This document shows, piece by piece, positions 42,723-50,897 of a stretch of DNA of 64,000 nucleotides; the stretch's first letter is position 1; every line of letters starts with the position of its first letter. The translations under genes and the position numbers were made by a program. The DNA is from Halorubrum aidingense JCM 13560 (GTDB lineage Archaea; Halobacteriota; Halobacteria; Halobacteriales; Haloferacaceae): positions 8,503 to 72,502 of the forward strand of contig NZ_AOJI01000002.1 in the NCBI RefSeq assembly GCF_000336995.1, written 5' to 3'. The notes under the pieces were generated by a model that saw nothing but the letters and a program-made list of their open reading frames with translations, was not told the origin of the DNA and made no database searches.

Positions 42723-43012
42723 ATTTGCCCTACATGTTTTCGGCGTCAGACGCGCGGTGGCTCGTAGACGGGTACGAGGATAATAACGAAGCCCGCAGTG
42801 GTCGAACCGCCGCCGGGGCGTGGGTCCCGGGCCGGTCCGGTGTCCCCCCGATTCGGCTCGGCTGCGTTCCCCGCCGCGCCCCGTCTGTCATGCCCAAGGG
42901 GCTTCCACCGCGGTCTGTTTATCTATACACATTATACTCGTTATACTGATCATCAGTCGTATTAGGCCAACCGATCGGCCAGAGACGGTGTTTTTCACGT
43001 GCTAACCGAACC

Positions 43013-43020
43013 ACTATATA
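43013..43020 (+). promoter_or_regulatory. TATA box of the DUF7344 membrane gene
   Basis: tatatatc 41 bp upstream of ATG 43062, implying a 5' UTR of about 15-20 nt. Confidence 0.5.
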
Positions 43021-43061
43021 TCATGATGGTTATTGTACTCTGAAGACAGATCGTTCAGTTG

Positions 43062-43640
43062 ATGTCCCCCAGCCACAATATGTCCACGAAACAAAAAACA
43101 CCCGCGGCGGAAGGCGAACAAGGGGCTTCGAGCCCTCAGACACCTCTCACACTGACCGAGGACGCGTCACTGGACACCACGTTCGACCTGCTGAAAAACA
43201 GGCGACGAAGGCTCGTACTGCGACACCTCGCGACCGCGTCCCAGCCGGTTTCGCTCAGCGATCTCGCGGAGCACATCGCGGCCGCCGAGAACGGGATCGA
43301 GCGAGACCAGCTCAGCTCCCAACAGCGAAAGCGCGTGTACATCAGTCTGTACCAGTCTCATCTTCCGAAGATGGACGAGGCAGGTGCGATCCAGTTCGAT
43401 CAGGATCGAGGGACCATCTCGCTCACCGACACCGCAGACTCGTTCTACGAGTACCTCGACGGGGCGCCGGATCGAACGTCGTCTCACGGGGTACCGATGT
43501 CGAAAGAATGGCGACTCGCCGTCGCCCTGGTGACCGGCGCCGCCTACGCCGCCGCGGCGTTCTCGGGATTGACGGTCCTCGCTTCGGGCGCCGTCTTCCT
43601 CTTTCTCTGCTGGTTCGTCGTTCGAAATCCCTTCAGCTGA
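43062..43640 (+). CDS. DUF7344-type winged helix with two C-terminal membrane helices
   Basis: 192 residues. An acidic N-terminus is followed by 'LDTTFDLLKNRRRRLVLRHL' (about residues 44-63), the haloarchaeal DUF7344 HTH. 'YISLYQSHLPKMDEAGAI' is the recognition region, and two hydrophobic helices ('AVALVTGAAYAAAAF', 'VLASGAVFLFLCWFVV') end the protein. It may be a membrane-tethered regulator of the neighbouring glycan genes. ATG 43080 is an alternative start. Confidence 0.75.
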   Translation: MSPSHNMSTKQKTPAAEGEQGASSPQTPLTLTEDASLDTTFDLLKNRRRRLVLRHLATASQPVSLSDLAEHIAAAENGIERDQLSSQQRKRVYISLYQSHLPKMDEAGAIQFDQDRGTISLTDTADSFYEYLDGAPDRTSSHGVPMSKEWRLAVALVTGAAYAAAAFSGLTVLASGAVFLFLCWFVVRNPFS

Positions 43641-43701
43641 TCGGCTGGATATCCGCTTGTCACCCGCTCAGAGCACTCCCGCTCCTTGGACGTCTCGACC
43701 C

Positions 43702-45048
43702 CTACGCGTGGAACGATCCGAGACAGTTGTACAGCTGTCGCTCGTAGATGTCCGGCTGCTTGCTGATCCCGAGGTGCGAGCCGATCTTGGCGTCGCTCCA
43801 GTGCGCTTGGTCCGTCCCCGCTAACAGCTGTCCGAGCAGACGGGGATCCACGTCCACTTTGACGTACCCGTCGTACTGGTCGAGGTCCGGATCGCGCACG
43901 ATCTCGTACCCCTCGCCGTCGAAGGGGAGTTCGACGTACTCGTCGTCGAGCAGGCTGACGAGCACCGTCGTATCGGTCCGGAAACTGACCTTCTGTCTGT
44001 TCTCCTCGAACCCTTCGTACGCTTCGGGCAACCGATCGTACAGCTCCTCCGGATCGGGTTTCGGCTCGTCCTCGTAGGTGAAGCTCCGATCGGCGAGCTC
44101 CTCGTTGATGTACCGCCACTTTTCCTCCTGATCGACCGGCTCGTACGGCTTCGACATCTCGCCCGTCGTGAGGTCGATGTGCTCTTCGGAGTTGAGGAAC
44201 ACGCACTGATGCTCGTCGGGGTCGATATGGGACTCGAACCATTCGAGCGCGGCGGCCCGCGGCGGGTTCGCCGTGTATTCGTTCAGCGGCGACAGATCGC
44301 CGGCGAGCACGTACTCTCCGGCGAAGGGCATGTAATAGTCGGGCTCCATCAGATCGATGAACTCCGTCGCCAGTTCGTGCTTCTCGAGTATGACGTCCTG
44401 GCGCGCCTCCAGCTTCTCCTCGTGGCTGTAGTCGGTCATACACTGCGGGTAGAACTGCGCGGCGCTGTACTGGTGACAGAGGAGATCGATATCGCCGTAC
44501 CGGTCTTTCACCTGTCGCATGCTCTTTTCGACCAGCGGGTACGGACAGTCGTTCATGTTCACGACGGTGTGTTCTCCGTCGTCGATGGCCGCCAGCGAGT
44601 CGACCTGCGTCGATCCGAGCTCCGGATTCCCTTCGACCCACGAGCAGCCGAAGTAGTTCCCGCACAGCTCCGGATCGCACGCGTCGGCGGCGAGGACGTT
44701 GATGTGGAGGTCGCCTTCGAGGTGCATCCGCGAGTCGTGTTCGAGTTCGGTCACGTCGAACCCGAGCTCCTCGATCTCATCGCGCAGGTAGTCCCACCGG
44801 TAGTCGTGGATCAGGACCGGAATGTCCGAGTCCATCCGGCGGAGCGTCGCCGGGTCGAAGTGGTCCGGGTGAATGTGCGAGATGTAGATGTAGTCCACGT
44901 CGTTGAAATCTTCGGGGTCCGAATCGAGCGGTGGATAGTGACACCACGACCCGTAGAACGCGCCGTCGACGAGCCACGGGTCACACAGGAGTGAGGCATC
45001 CTCGGTCTCGACGAGGATGGCCGCTGAACTGAGGTACGAGACTTTCAT
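43702..45048 (-). CDS. Metallo-beta-lactamase-fold enzyme with intact metal site
   Basis: 448 residues from ATG 45048, chosen because the paralogue starts at the same place; ATG 45066 would add six residues. 'LLCDPWLVDGAFYGSWCHYPP' and 'DYIYISHIHPDHF' (H58, H60, D62, H63) make the HxHxDH motif of the MBL fold, near CMP-Neu5Ac hydroxylase/UlaG relatives. 'NMNDCPYPLVEKSM' and 'LLCHQYSAAQFYPQC' follow. It may act on a sugar ester or lactone. Its degenerate paralogue is at 5278-6648. Confidence 0.85.
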   Translation of the reverse strand: MKVSYLSSAAILVETEDASLLCDPWLVDGAFYGSWCHYPPLDSDPEDFNDVDYIYISHIHPDHFDPATLRRMDSDIPVLIHDYRWDYLRDEIEELGFDVTELEHDSRMHLEGDLHINVLAADACDPELCGNYFGCSWVEGNPELGSTQVDSLAAIDDGEHTVVNMNDCPYPLVEKSMRQVKDRYGDIDLLCHQYSAAQFYPQCMTDYSHEEKLEARQDVILEKHELATEFIDLMEPDYYMPFAGEYVLAGDLSPLNEYTANPPRAAALEWFESHIDPDEHQCVFLNSEEHIDLTTGEMSKPYEPVDQEEKWRYINEELADRSFTYEDEPKPDPEELYDRLPEAYEGFEENRQKVSFRTDTTVLVSLLDDEYVELPFDGEGYEIVRDPDLDQYDGYVKVDVDPRLLGQLLAGTDQAHWSDAKIGSHLGISKQPDIYERQLYNCLGSFHA

Positions 45049-45341
45049 TGCTTCGGTAGCAATCATACTGGGCCGGTGTAATCGTTATACAGGCGTTATT
45101 TCAATACCACATCTTGACCTGTCTCGACGCCCCGAACACGTTCGGCCGACGGTCGCAGGCACGCGGTAACCGGTCGCGATCGTACGAGAGGGGCGTGAAC
45201 ACGCGATAGGCGGCCGCGAGCGGAGCACAAGTTACGATTACGCCGATTCGTGGTCGTACAACTACATTACTCTCGTGTATGCTACAGATAACGAAAGGCA
45301 CCGCTCATTAACATCTGTCCGTGGTCCTCTCCGAACAGACC

Positions 45342-46106
45342 ATGCTTCGTGGGTGGCGTGCGCTCGCGTTTGCAGGTCACTACTCACGGGTCGAAGCGCT
45401 TACCGACGACGGACTGAACAAGGTCCTCCGCTACCACGCCGTCGGCAGTGGGTTTTACGACAATATCGACCCCGAACGGCTGCGTCGGGACGTCGAATAC
45501 CTTGACGCCCACTATGAACTCGTCGACCTTCCGGAGGTCCTCGAGTCGAGCGAGCAGAAACGGATCGCTCTGACGTTCGACGACGGCTACCGCGATTTCT
45601 ACCGGAACGTCGTTCCCATCCTCCGCGAGTACGAGGTGCCCGCGACGGTGTTCGTCATCGCCGACGCGGTCGAAGACCGGTCGTACTCCCACACCGAACA
45701 GTTCGACTGCGAGTACATGACGCGCGAGGAGCTCGACGAGCTAGTCGACGAGGAGCTCGTCACCGTCGGGAACCACACCCGGTCGCATCCGCGACTGGGG
45801 GAACTCCCGCACGAGGACCTCGAAGACGAAATCGCCGGCGCGCAACGACGGCTCGGATCCCTCCTCGACACCGAGATCCGCCGATTCTGCTATCCGTACG
45901 GCAGTTTCGGCGAGCGCGCCGTCGAACTCGTCGGCGAGACGCACGATTTCGGTGTCTTCGGCCGCGGTCGCCGCGAGCCGATCACCCAGTCGACCGATCC
46001 AGCGGCGATCCCCCGCATCAACGGCGCGAACCCGTTCTGGGAGGTCCGCTGGGACCTGTCCGACACCGCGACGGCCGTCGGTATGACGCTGGACCGGTTC
46101 GTGTGA
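45342..46106 (+). CDS. Polysaccharide deacetylase (NodB fold)
   Basis: 254 residues from ATG 45342. 'RIALTFDDGYRDFYRNV' (about residues 66-82) is the canonical TFDDG motif, 'NHTRSHPRLGELPHEDL' (H-x4-H) the metal pair, and 'RFCYPYGSFGERAV' the third motif. It is the most canonical of the four deacetylases here. It lacks a clear signal peptide. The TTAACAT element ends 27 nt before the ATG; a longer GTG start at 45321 would leave too little room. Confidence 0.9.
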   Translation: MLRGWRALAFAGHYSRVEALTDDGLNKVLRYHAVGSGFYDNIDPERLRRDVEYLDAHYELVDLPEVLESSEQKRIALTFDDGYRDFYRNVVPILREYEVPATVFVIADAVEDRSYSHTEQFDCEYMTREELDELVDEELVTVGNHTRSHPRLGELPHEDLEDEIAGAQRRLGSLLDTEIRRFCYPYGSFGERAVELVGETHDFGVFGRGRREPITQSTDPAAIPRINGANPFWEVRWDLSDTATAVGMTLDRFV

Positions 46107-46130
46107 CTGCCGACGCCAGCGCCCGCGCCG

Positions 46131-46937
46131 TCACCGACTGACCAAGTAGTACTCGTCTTCCGAGAGCCGGTCGTCGAGCAGCGCGTCGACGTCGCTGGCC
46201 CGACAGCCCTGAATCCGAACGTCGCCGACCGACGCGTCGGTCAGCGCGTCTCCCAGATCGGCACGGACCTTTCGCCGGGCGAACCGGCGGTACCGGTCGT
46301 CCGTCGGAATGCGATGGGCCACCCGCCGAACGTCCCCGTTTCGTTTGACCAGACCGGAGAGCTCCGTCTCCGAGACGTACGGCACTCGGTGGCGGACCTC
46401 CGCGAGATGGAACGCCGAACAGCGGAACCGACCGGTTCCGACGTTCAGGTACAGCACGTCCCGATCGTGGAGTTCGGCCCAGTAGCCGTCGGGACCGTAA
46501 CTCCGGTCGGTCCCGTCCGTCGCAAACGCGAAATCCCCGGCACCGAGCAGCGAGAACACCGGGTCGTCGGTCCGAAACGCGGCGTCGGCGAGAAACCGCC
46601 GTCCGAACGTCCCCGTCTCGGGGAGTGCCCGATCGAGATCGACGATGCCGGTCCGGCGGAACGAGAACGTGAACCCCGGCGTGAGCACCGCGTCGAACTC
46701 CGCGACCAGCGCGTCGCGAAGCCGTTCGTAGGGATCACCCCCGAACGCGGCGGCCACGTCGGAGAGGCCGGCGTACACGACGACGGTGTCGGCGTCGAAC
46801 TCGCGTAGCGCGTCCCGCAGCGCGGCCGGCCGTCGTCGCTCGACCGCCGACCCGCCGACGAGCCCTGAGACCCCCTTCAGGCTCCACTCTCGCAGCAACG
46901 ACTGCGCCGCGTGGGCGTACAGCCGAACGTTACTCAT
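46131..46937 (-). CDS. AAC(3)-family-like N-acetyltransferase
   Basis: 268 residues of the Antibiotic_NAT family. 'DTVVVYAGLSDVAAAFG', 'VLTPGFTFSF', 'LPETGTFGRRFLADAAFRTD' and 'LYLNVGTGRFRCSAFHLAE' correspond to the CoA-binding and active-site blocks. The usual H-P in 'R.S.HP..S' is replaced ('TDDPVFSLLG'), so the catalytic His may be missing. Such proteins in glycan loci probably acylate sugar amines rather than antibiotics. It is the last gene of the second operon. Confidence 0.75.
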   Translation of the reverse strand: MSNVRLYAHAAQSLLREWSLKGVSGLVGGSAVERRRPAALRDALREFDADTVVVYAGLSDVAAAFGGDPYERLRDALVAEFDAVLTPGFTFSFRRTGIVDLDRALPETGTFGRRFLADAAFRTDDPVFSLLGAGDFAFATDGTDRSYGPDGYWAELHDRDVLYLNVGTGRFRCSAFHLAEVRHRVPYVSETELSGLVKRNGDVRRVAHRIPTDDRYRRFARRKVRADLGDALTDASVGDVRIQGCRASDVDALLDDRLSEDEYYLVSR

Positions 46938-46968
46938 GGTCGCTCCTCATGATCGTTCCTCATCTCGA

Positions 46969-47910
46969 TCACTCGGTCCGACGCTCCGATCCCGACACCG
47001 TTCGGTAGACCGCCTCCAAGTCGCGGGCGGTCCGCTCCCGGCTCAGCTCGCGGATTCGCTCGCGTCCGTTCGACCGCTCGCCCGCTTCGAGCACGTCCGC
47101 GAGGGACGCGACGAGCCCTTCGTCCGTCGCGGCCGTCGCCGACGGGCGGACGCCCCGGAGGCGCTCGGGCACGTCGCCGACGGGCGTCGAAACGACCGGC
47201 AGGTTGCAGGCGAGCGCCTCCTTCACCGCGTTGGGCGACCCCTCGTGTGCCGACGTGAGCAGCAGCGCGTCGGCGGCGTTCAGGTACGCCGGCATTCGCT
47301 CGTGGGAGACGCCGGTCACGACGTCGAGCGCGACCTCGTCACCGATCCGGTCGGCCGCGGCGTCGACGACGCGCTCCGCTCGCGGGAAGTCCTTGACCGG
47401 CCGCGCCGTGTCGTACGGGTACACCACGTGCAGCCGGCCGTCGTCCCAGCCGAGCTCGCGCCGGGCGCTGCCCCGATCGAGCGGTCGGAACCGCTCGGCG
47501 TCGACGCCGTGCGGAATGACCCGGCAGTCGCTTCCGAGGTCCGCGGCCATGCGTCGGGACATCACCACGACCGCGTCGGCGACTCGGGCGCAGGCCCGAC
47601 TGACCGGTCCGAGCGACCCGTAGAGGTCCGTTCCCCACAGCGAGACTACGGTCGGCAGTCTGGACACCGCGAGGGCCGTCGGGGCGACGACGCCCTGGTT
47701 CGCGTGGACGAGATCGAACTCCCGGCGCGACGCGCGGACCGCTTGACCGAGGTGTCGAAGGTAATCGAGGACGGAGCGGGTCCGCTCGCCGGGGACGTGA
47801 GACCCCGGCACGGCCAGCGTCGCGCAGTCGACGCCGCGGCGGCGCAGCGCGCGCACCTGGCCGCGGTAGGCGGTCGATCCGGCGCTCGGTACCAACTGGA
47901 GGACGCGCAT
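46969..47910 (-). CDS. GT4-family glycosyltransferase (paralogue of 16187-17122)
   Basis: 313 residues from ATG 47910. It shares 'VVSLWGTDLYG', 'VIPHGVDAERF', 'AYLNAADALLLTSAHEGSPN' and 'VKEALACNLPVVSTPVGDV' with the first GT4. The E-x7-E donor-binding motif is present. It starts four bases after the 2-epimerase, so the same operon. Donor and acceptor are unknown. Confidence 0.9.
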   Translation of the reverse strand: MRVLQLVPSAGSTAYRGQVRALRRRGVDCATLAVPGSHVPGERTRSVLDYLRHLGQAVRASRREFDLVHANQGVVAPTALAVSRLPTVVSLWGTDLYGSLGPVSRACARVADAVVVMSRRMAADLGSDCRVIPHGVDAERFRPLDRGSARRELGWDDGRLHVVYPYDTARPVKDFPRAERVVDAAADRIGDEVALDVVTGVSHERMPAYLNAADALLLTSAHEGSPNAVKEALACNLPVVSTPVGDVPERLRGVRPSATAATDEGLVASLADVLEAGERSNGRERIRELSRERTARDLEAVYRTVSGSERRTE

Positions 47911-47914
47911 CGAC

Positions 47915-49000
47915 TCACACCCCGTCGACGACCTCGCCGTCTCGCCAGCGCTCGATCGCCGAGACGACGTTCTCTGCCGCACAGGCCGGCAGGTGCCCTT
48001 TCCCGGAGGGCTCCGCGGCGGCGGCGTCGACCGCGGCCGCGATCGTCGCCGCATCGGTCCCGGCGAGCACGTTCTCGCCCCTGTCGACCGTTCCCCGCCA
48101 CTCCGTCGTCTCTCGGAGCGTGACGCACGGCGTCCCGAGGTACGAGGCCTCGCGCTGGACCCCGCCGGAGTCGGTCGCGACGGCGGCGGCGCCGCTCAGC
48201 AGACCGAGGAAAGCCCCGTAGCCCACCGGATCGACGAGTCGGACGCGGTCTCCGGCCCACCTGAGTCTCCGGTCCTCCCGCAGTCGATCGGCGGTTCGGG
48301 GGTGGATCGGCAACACGACCGGGAGCGACGCGCGTCCGAGCCCGTCTATCACGCTCCGAAGCGTCGGTCCGTCGTCGGTCGTCGCTTGCCGGTGAACCGT
48401 CGCGAGGACGTACGAGTCGGGAAGGTCGAACCGGACCGCCGCGGCCGCCGGTTCGACGCCGGTCGCCCGCGACAGCGCCACCGCGTCGGCGCGGACGTCT
48501 CCGACCTGGCGAACGCCGCGGATCACCCCTTCGTCAGCCAGCGTGGCGACCGCGTCGTCGGTCGGCGCCAACCGCAGGTCGGCGAGGTGATCGACGACGA
48601 CGCGGGTCCGCTCCTCCGGCATCCGCCAGTCGCCGCTCCGGAGGCCGGCTTCGACGTGAGCGACCGGCGTCCCCGTTGCGAGGGCGGCTATCGTGCCCGC
48701 GAGCGTCGACGTCGTGTCGCCGTACACCACGACCGCGTCCGGCGATTCGGCGGCCAGCACCGGCGCGAGACGCTCGGTGATACGGGCCACCTGCTCGCCG
48801 CGAGGGGCCGAGCCGACGCCGAGGTGGTGGTCCGGGGACGGGAGCGGCAGCTCGTCGAAGAAGACCTCCGAGAGCTTCTCGTCGTGGTGTTGTCCGGTGT
48901 GAATCAGCGACGACTCGTGGCCGCGGGACGAGAGCTCACACAGCACCGGCGCCGCCATCACGAACTCCGGCCGGACGCCGACGACCGAGTGGACGTTCAT
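47915..49000 (-). CDS. wecB: UDP-GlcNAc 2-epimerase (non-hydrolysing, WecB/WbpI-like)
   Basis: 361 residues. 'MNVHSVVGVRPEFVMAAP' gives R10 and E12 of the family's GxRPE motif, but the usual Lys15 is Met. 'VVVYGDTTSTLAG' (D96), 'HVEAGLRSGDWRMPEERTR' (E118, E130/E131) and 'LATVHRQATTDDG' (the His) follow, then 'ATDSGGVQREASYLG'. It would convert UDP-GlcNAc, or its diacetamido-uronate product, to the manno form. The GTG/ATG overlap with the DUF354 gene confirms operonic placement. Confidence 0.85.
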   Translation of the reverse strand: MNVHSVVGVRPEFVMAAPVLCELSSRGHESSLIHTGQHHDEKLSEVFFDELPLPSPDHHLGVGSAPRGEQVARITERLAPVLAAESPDAVVVYGDTTSTLAGTIAALATGTPVAHVEAGLRSGDWRMPEERTRVVVDHLADLRLAPTDDAVATLADEGVIRGVRQVGDVRADAVALSRATGVEPAAAAVRFDLPDSYVLATVHRQATTDDGPTLRSVIDGLGRASLPVVLPIHPRTADRLREDRRLRWAGDRVRLVDPVGYGAFLGLLSGAAAVATDSGGVQREASYLGTPCVTLRETTEWRGTVDRGENVLAGTDAATIAAAVDAAAAEPSGKGHLPACAAENVVSAIERWRDGEVVDGV

Positions 49001-50040
49001 GGCGCCGCCTCCGGCGAGGCGTCCGTCTCCGCGATCACGTCGAGGAGAAACGCCGTCACGTCCGTTTTGTCCGCGAGGAGACGCTCGCGTCGCCGGGCCA
49101 ACGCCTCGCGCGGCGGCGCCTCGAGGAACTCGACGGCGCGGTCGATGGCGGCGTCCTCGTCGGCGAACGATCGCAACAGCCCGTACTCCGCCTCCAACTC
49201 CCGGAAGTTGCTCATGTCGCCGTCGCCGACGAACGCGCTCGTCCGTACTGCCGGCGTGCCGAGCACCGCGGCCTCGGTCGCCATCGTCTGCGAGTCGCCC
49301 ACGTAGCAGTCCGCGAACGCGAGCAGGTCGTGTATCGCCTCGACCGGGACCGAGGACCCGTCCGCCGCCGCCGGCGGGTCGCCCTCGGCCGTGACGTACA
49401 CCGTCCCGTGCTCGGCGAGCGACTCGACGAGTTGTCGCTTCCCCGCTGGAGAGAACCCGCTCCGTCCGATGTCGTGGTGAGCGTCCCACGCGACGAACCG
49501 AACCACGGCGTACGACGACTCGGGATCGACGCCGTGCCGTCGCAACGCCGCCGGATCCGGCGTGAATCGGTTCGGGTGGAGGTACGCGAGCTCGTGGAAC
49601 CCGTCGTAGCGGCGCTGGTTCGGTACGTCGCGGTCGAATTCCGCCGGGGTACAGACCACGTCGGCGAATCGGTGTGTGAGGCCCGCGGCGAGCCGTTCGT
49701 GCTCGCTGTCGTCGAACACCACCGCCCGCGCGCCGACGAGGCGGGCCGCGTGGACCGCCGCGGGATCGACTTGGCTCACGACCACGTCCGGCTCGACTCG
49801 GCGGGCGAGTCGCAGGATCCCGACCTCGCGTTCGAGAAGCTCACCGATCCGCGAGAGCGGCCCCGAACCCGCTCGCGACACCACCGCGTACGGCACGCCT
49901 GCGGCGTCGAGCAGATCTGTGGTCACGTCCTTCTCCCGCGCTGCGACGGTTACGTCGTGGCCGCCCGCGTCGAGCGCCTCGGCGGCGGGAGCGAACAGGT
50001 GAACCAGCGCGGGGTGCGTCACGTCGAACAGGACCCTCAC
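48997..50040 (-). CDS. DUF354 GT-B-fold protein (paralogue of 21360-22391)
   Basis: 347 residues from GTG 50040, which overlaps the preceding stop (GTGA). 'RVLFDVTHPALVHLFAPA', 'AAREKDVTTDLLDAAGV' and 'FADCYVGDSQTMATEAAVLG' match the other DUF354 protein. Reaction not established. Its next neighbour is the 2-epimerase, a related GT-B fold. Confidence 0.85.
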   Translation of the reverse strand: MRVLFDVTHPALVHLFAPAAEALDAGGHDVTVAAREKDVTTDLLDAAGVPYAVVSRAGSGPLSRIGELLEREVGILRLARRVEPDVVVSQVDPAAVHAARLVGARAVVFDDSEHERLAAGLTHRFADVVCTPAEFDRDVPNQRRYDGFHELAYLHPNRFTPDPAALRRHGVDPESSYAVVRFVAWDAHHDIGRSGFSPAGKRQLVESLAEHGTVYVTAEGDPPAAADGSSVPVEAIHDLLAFADCYVGDSQTMATEAAVLGTPAVRTSAFVGDGDMSNFRELEAEYGLLRSFADEDAAIDRAVEFLEAPPREALARRRERLLADKTDVTAFLLDVIAETDASPEAAP

Positions 50041-50897
50041 AGCCGCCACCTCAGGGACACGGTCTCGACGAGGTCGTCGGCGCCGAATCGACCCTCCAAG
50101 CGCTCGCGGCCGATCCGCCACAGCAGCGTCGCGAGCAGCAACCGACTCACTCGGGTGACGTACCGCCGATAGTCGATCCCGCTGTCTTCGTCGCCGTAGC
50201 GGCTCGGGTGCGGCACATCGGCGATCCGACAGCCGGCGGCGTGAAGCCGCGCCAACACCTCGGTACCGTAGCCGTACCCCTCGTAGGTGGACGCGGGATC
50301 GATAGCCGTCAGCGCCCCCCGCCGGATCGCGGTGTAGCCGTTCACCGGATCAGTCAGGGCCCAGTACCCGGTGGAGAGCCGACACAACAGCGTCAACAGC
50401 CGGTTTCCGAACAGGCGGAACGCGGGCATCTCCGTCGCGTGTTCGCGCCGGCTGAGCCGGGTCCCCTTCGCGTAGTCGGCGTCGCCGTCGACCAGCGGAT
50501 CGAGGAACCGATCGAGGCGGTGCGGATCCATCTGCCCGTCGCCGTCGACGGTCGCGACGAGATCCGCGTCGCCGTCGAGCGCGGCGAGGTACCCCGTCTT
50601 GACGGCGCCACCGGCGCCGCGTCGTTCGTCGTGCGAGAGCACGGCCACTCGACCCGCCCGCCCGACATCGGCGACGCGGCCGTCGAGCCTGCGACTTTCG
50701 GGACGCCACTCCGCGGACTCGTCCGCGGGCGACCCTGCGGCGGCGTCGATCGCCGCGGCGCGGGTGTCGTCCTCGGAGGCGTCGTCGACGACGTAGATCC
50801 GGTCGACGAACGCGGGTATCGCGTCGACGACGCGGCCGACGAACGGTGCCTCGTTTCGGGCGGGGACGACCGCCGCGACGGCGTGATTCCGGTACAT
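50037..50897 (-). CDS. GT2-family glycosyltransferase (DPM1/GtrB-like)
   Basis: 286 residues. 'VAAVVPARNEAPFVGRVVDA' and 'YVVDDASEDDT' open the GT-A fold and 'VATVDGDGQMDPHRL' carries the DxD region. 'PVNGYTAIRRGAL' and 'TGYWALTDP' are typical of polyprenyl-phosphate sugar transferases. No C-terminal membrane helices are clear. It sits between the dehydrogenase and DUF354 genes with one- and four-base overlaps. Confidence 0.9.
   Translation of the reverse strand: MYRNHAVAAVVPARNEAPFVGRVVDAIPAFVDRIYVVDDASEDDTRAAAIDAAAGSPADESAEWRPESRRLDGRVADVGRAGRVAVLSHDERRGAGGAVKTGYLAALDGDADLVATVDGDGQMDPHRLDRFLDPLVDGDADYAKGTRLSRREHATEMPAFRLFGNRLLTLLCRLSTGYWALTDPVNGYTAIRRGALTAIDPASTYEGYGYGTEVLARLHAAGCRIADVPHPSRYGDEDSGIDYRRYVTRVSRLLLATLLWRIGRERLEGRFGADDLVETVSLRWRL

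Larger units (their letters stand above)
42690..43061. other. Divergent intergenic region
   Basis: 372 bp holding the promoter and operator of the 36-residue gene, an AT-rich run near 42918-42950, and the TATA box of the DUF7344 membrane gene (43013-43020). No gene evident. Confidence 0.45.
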
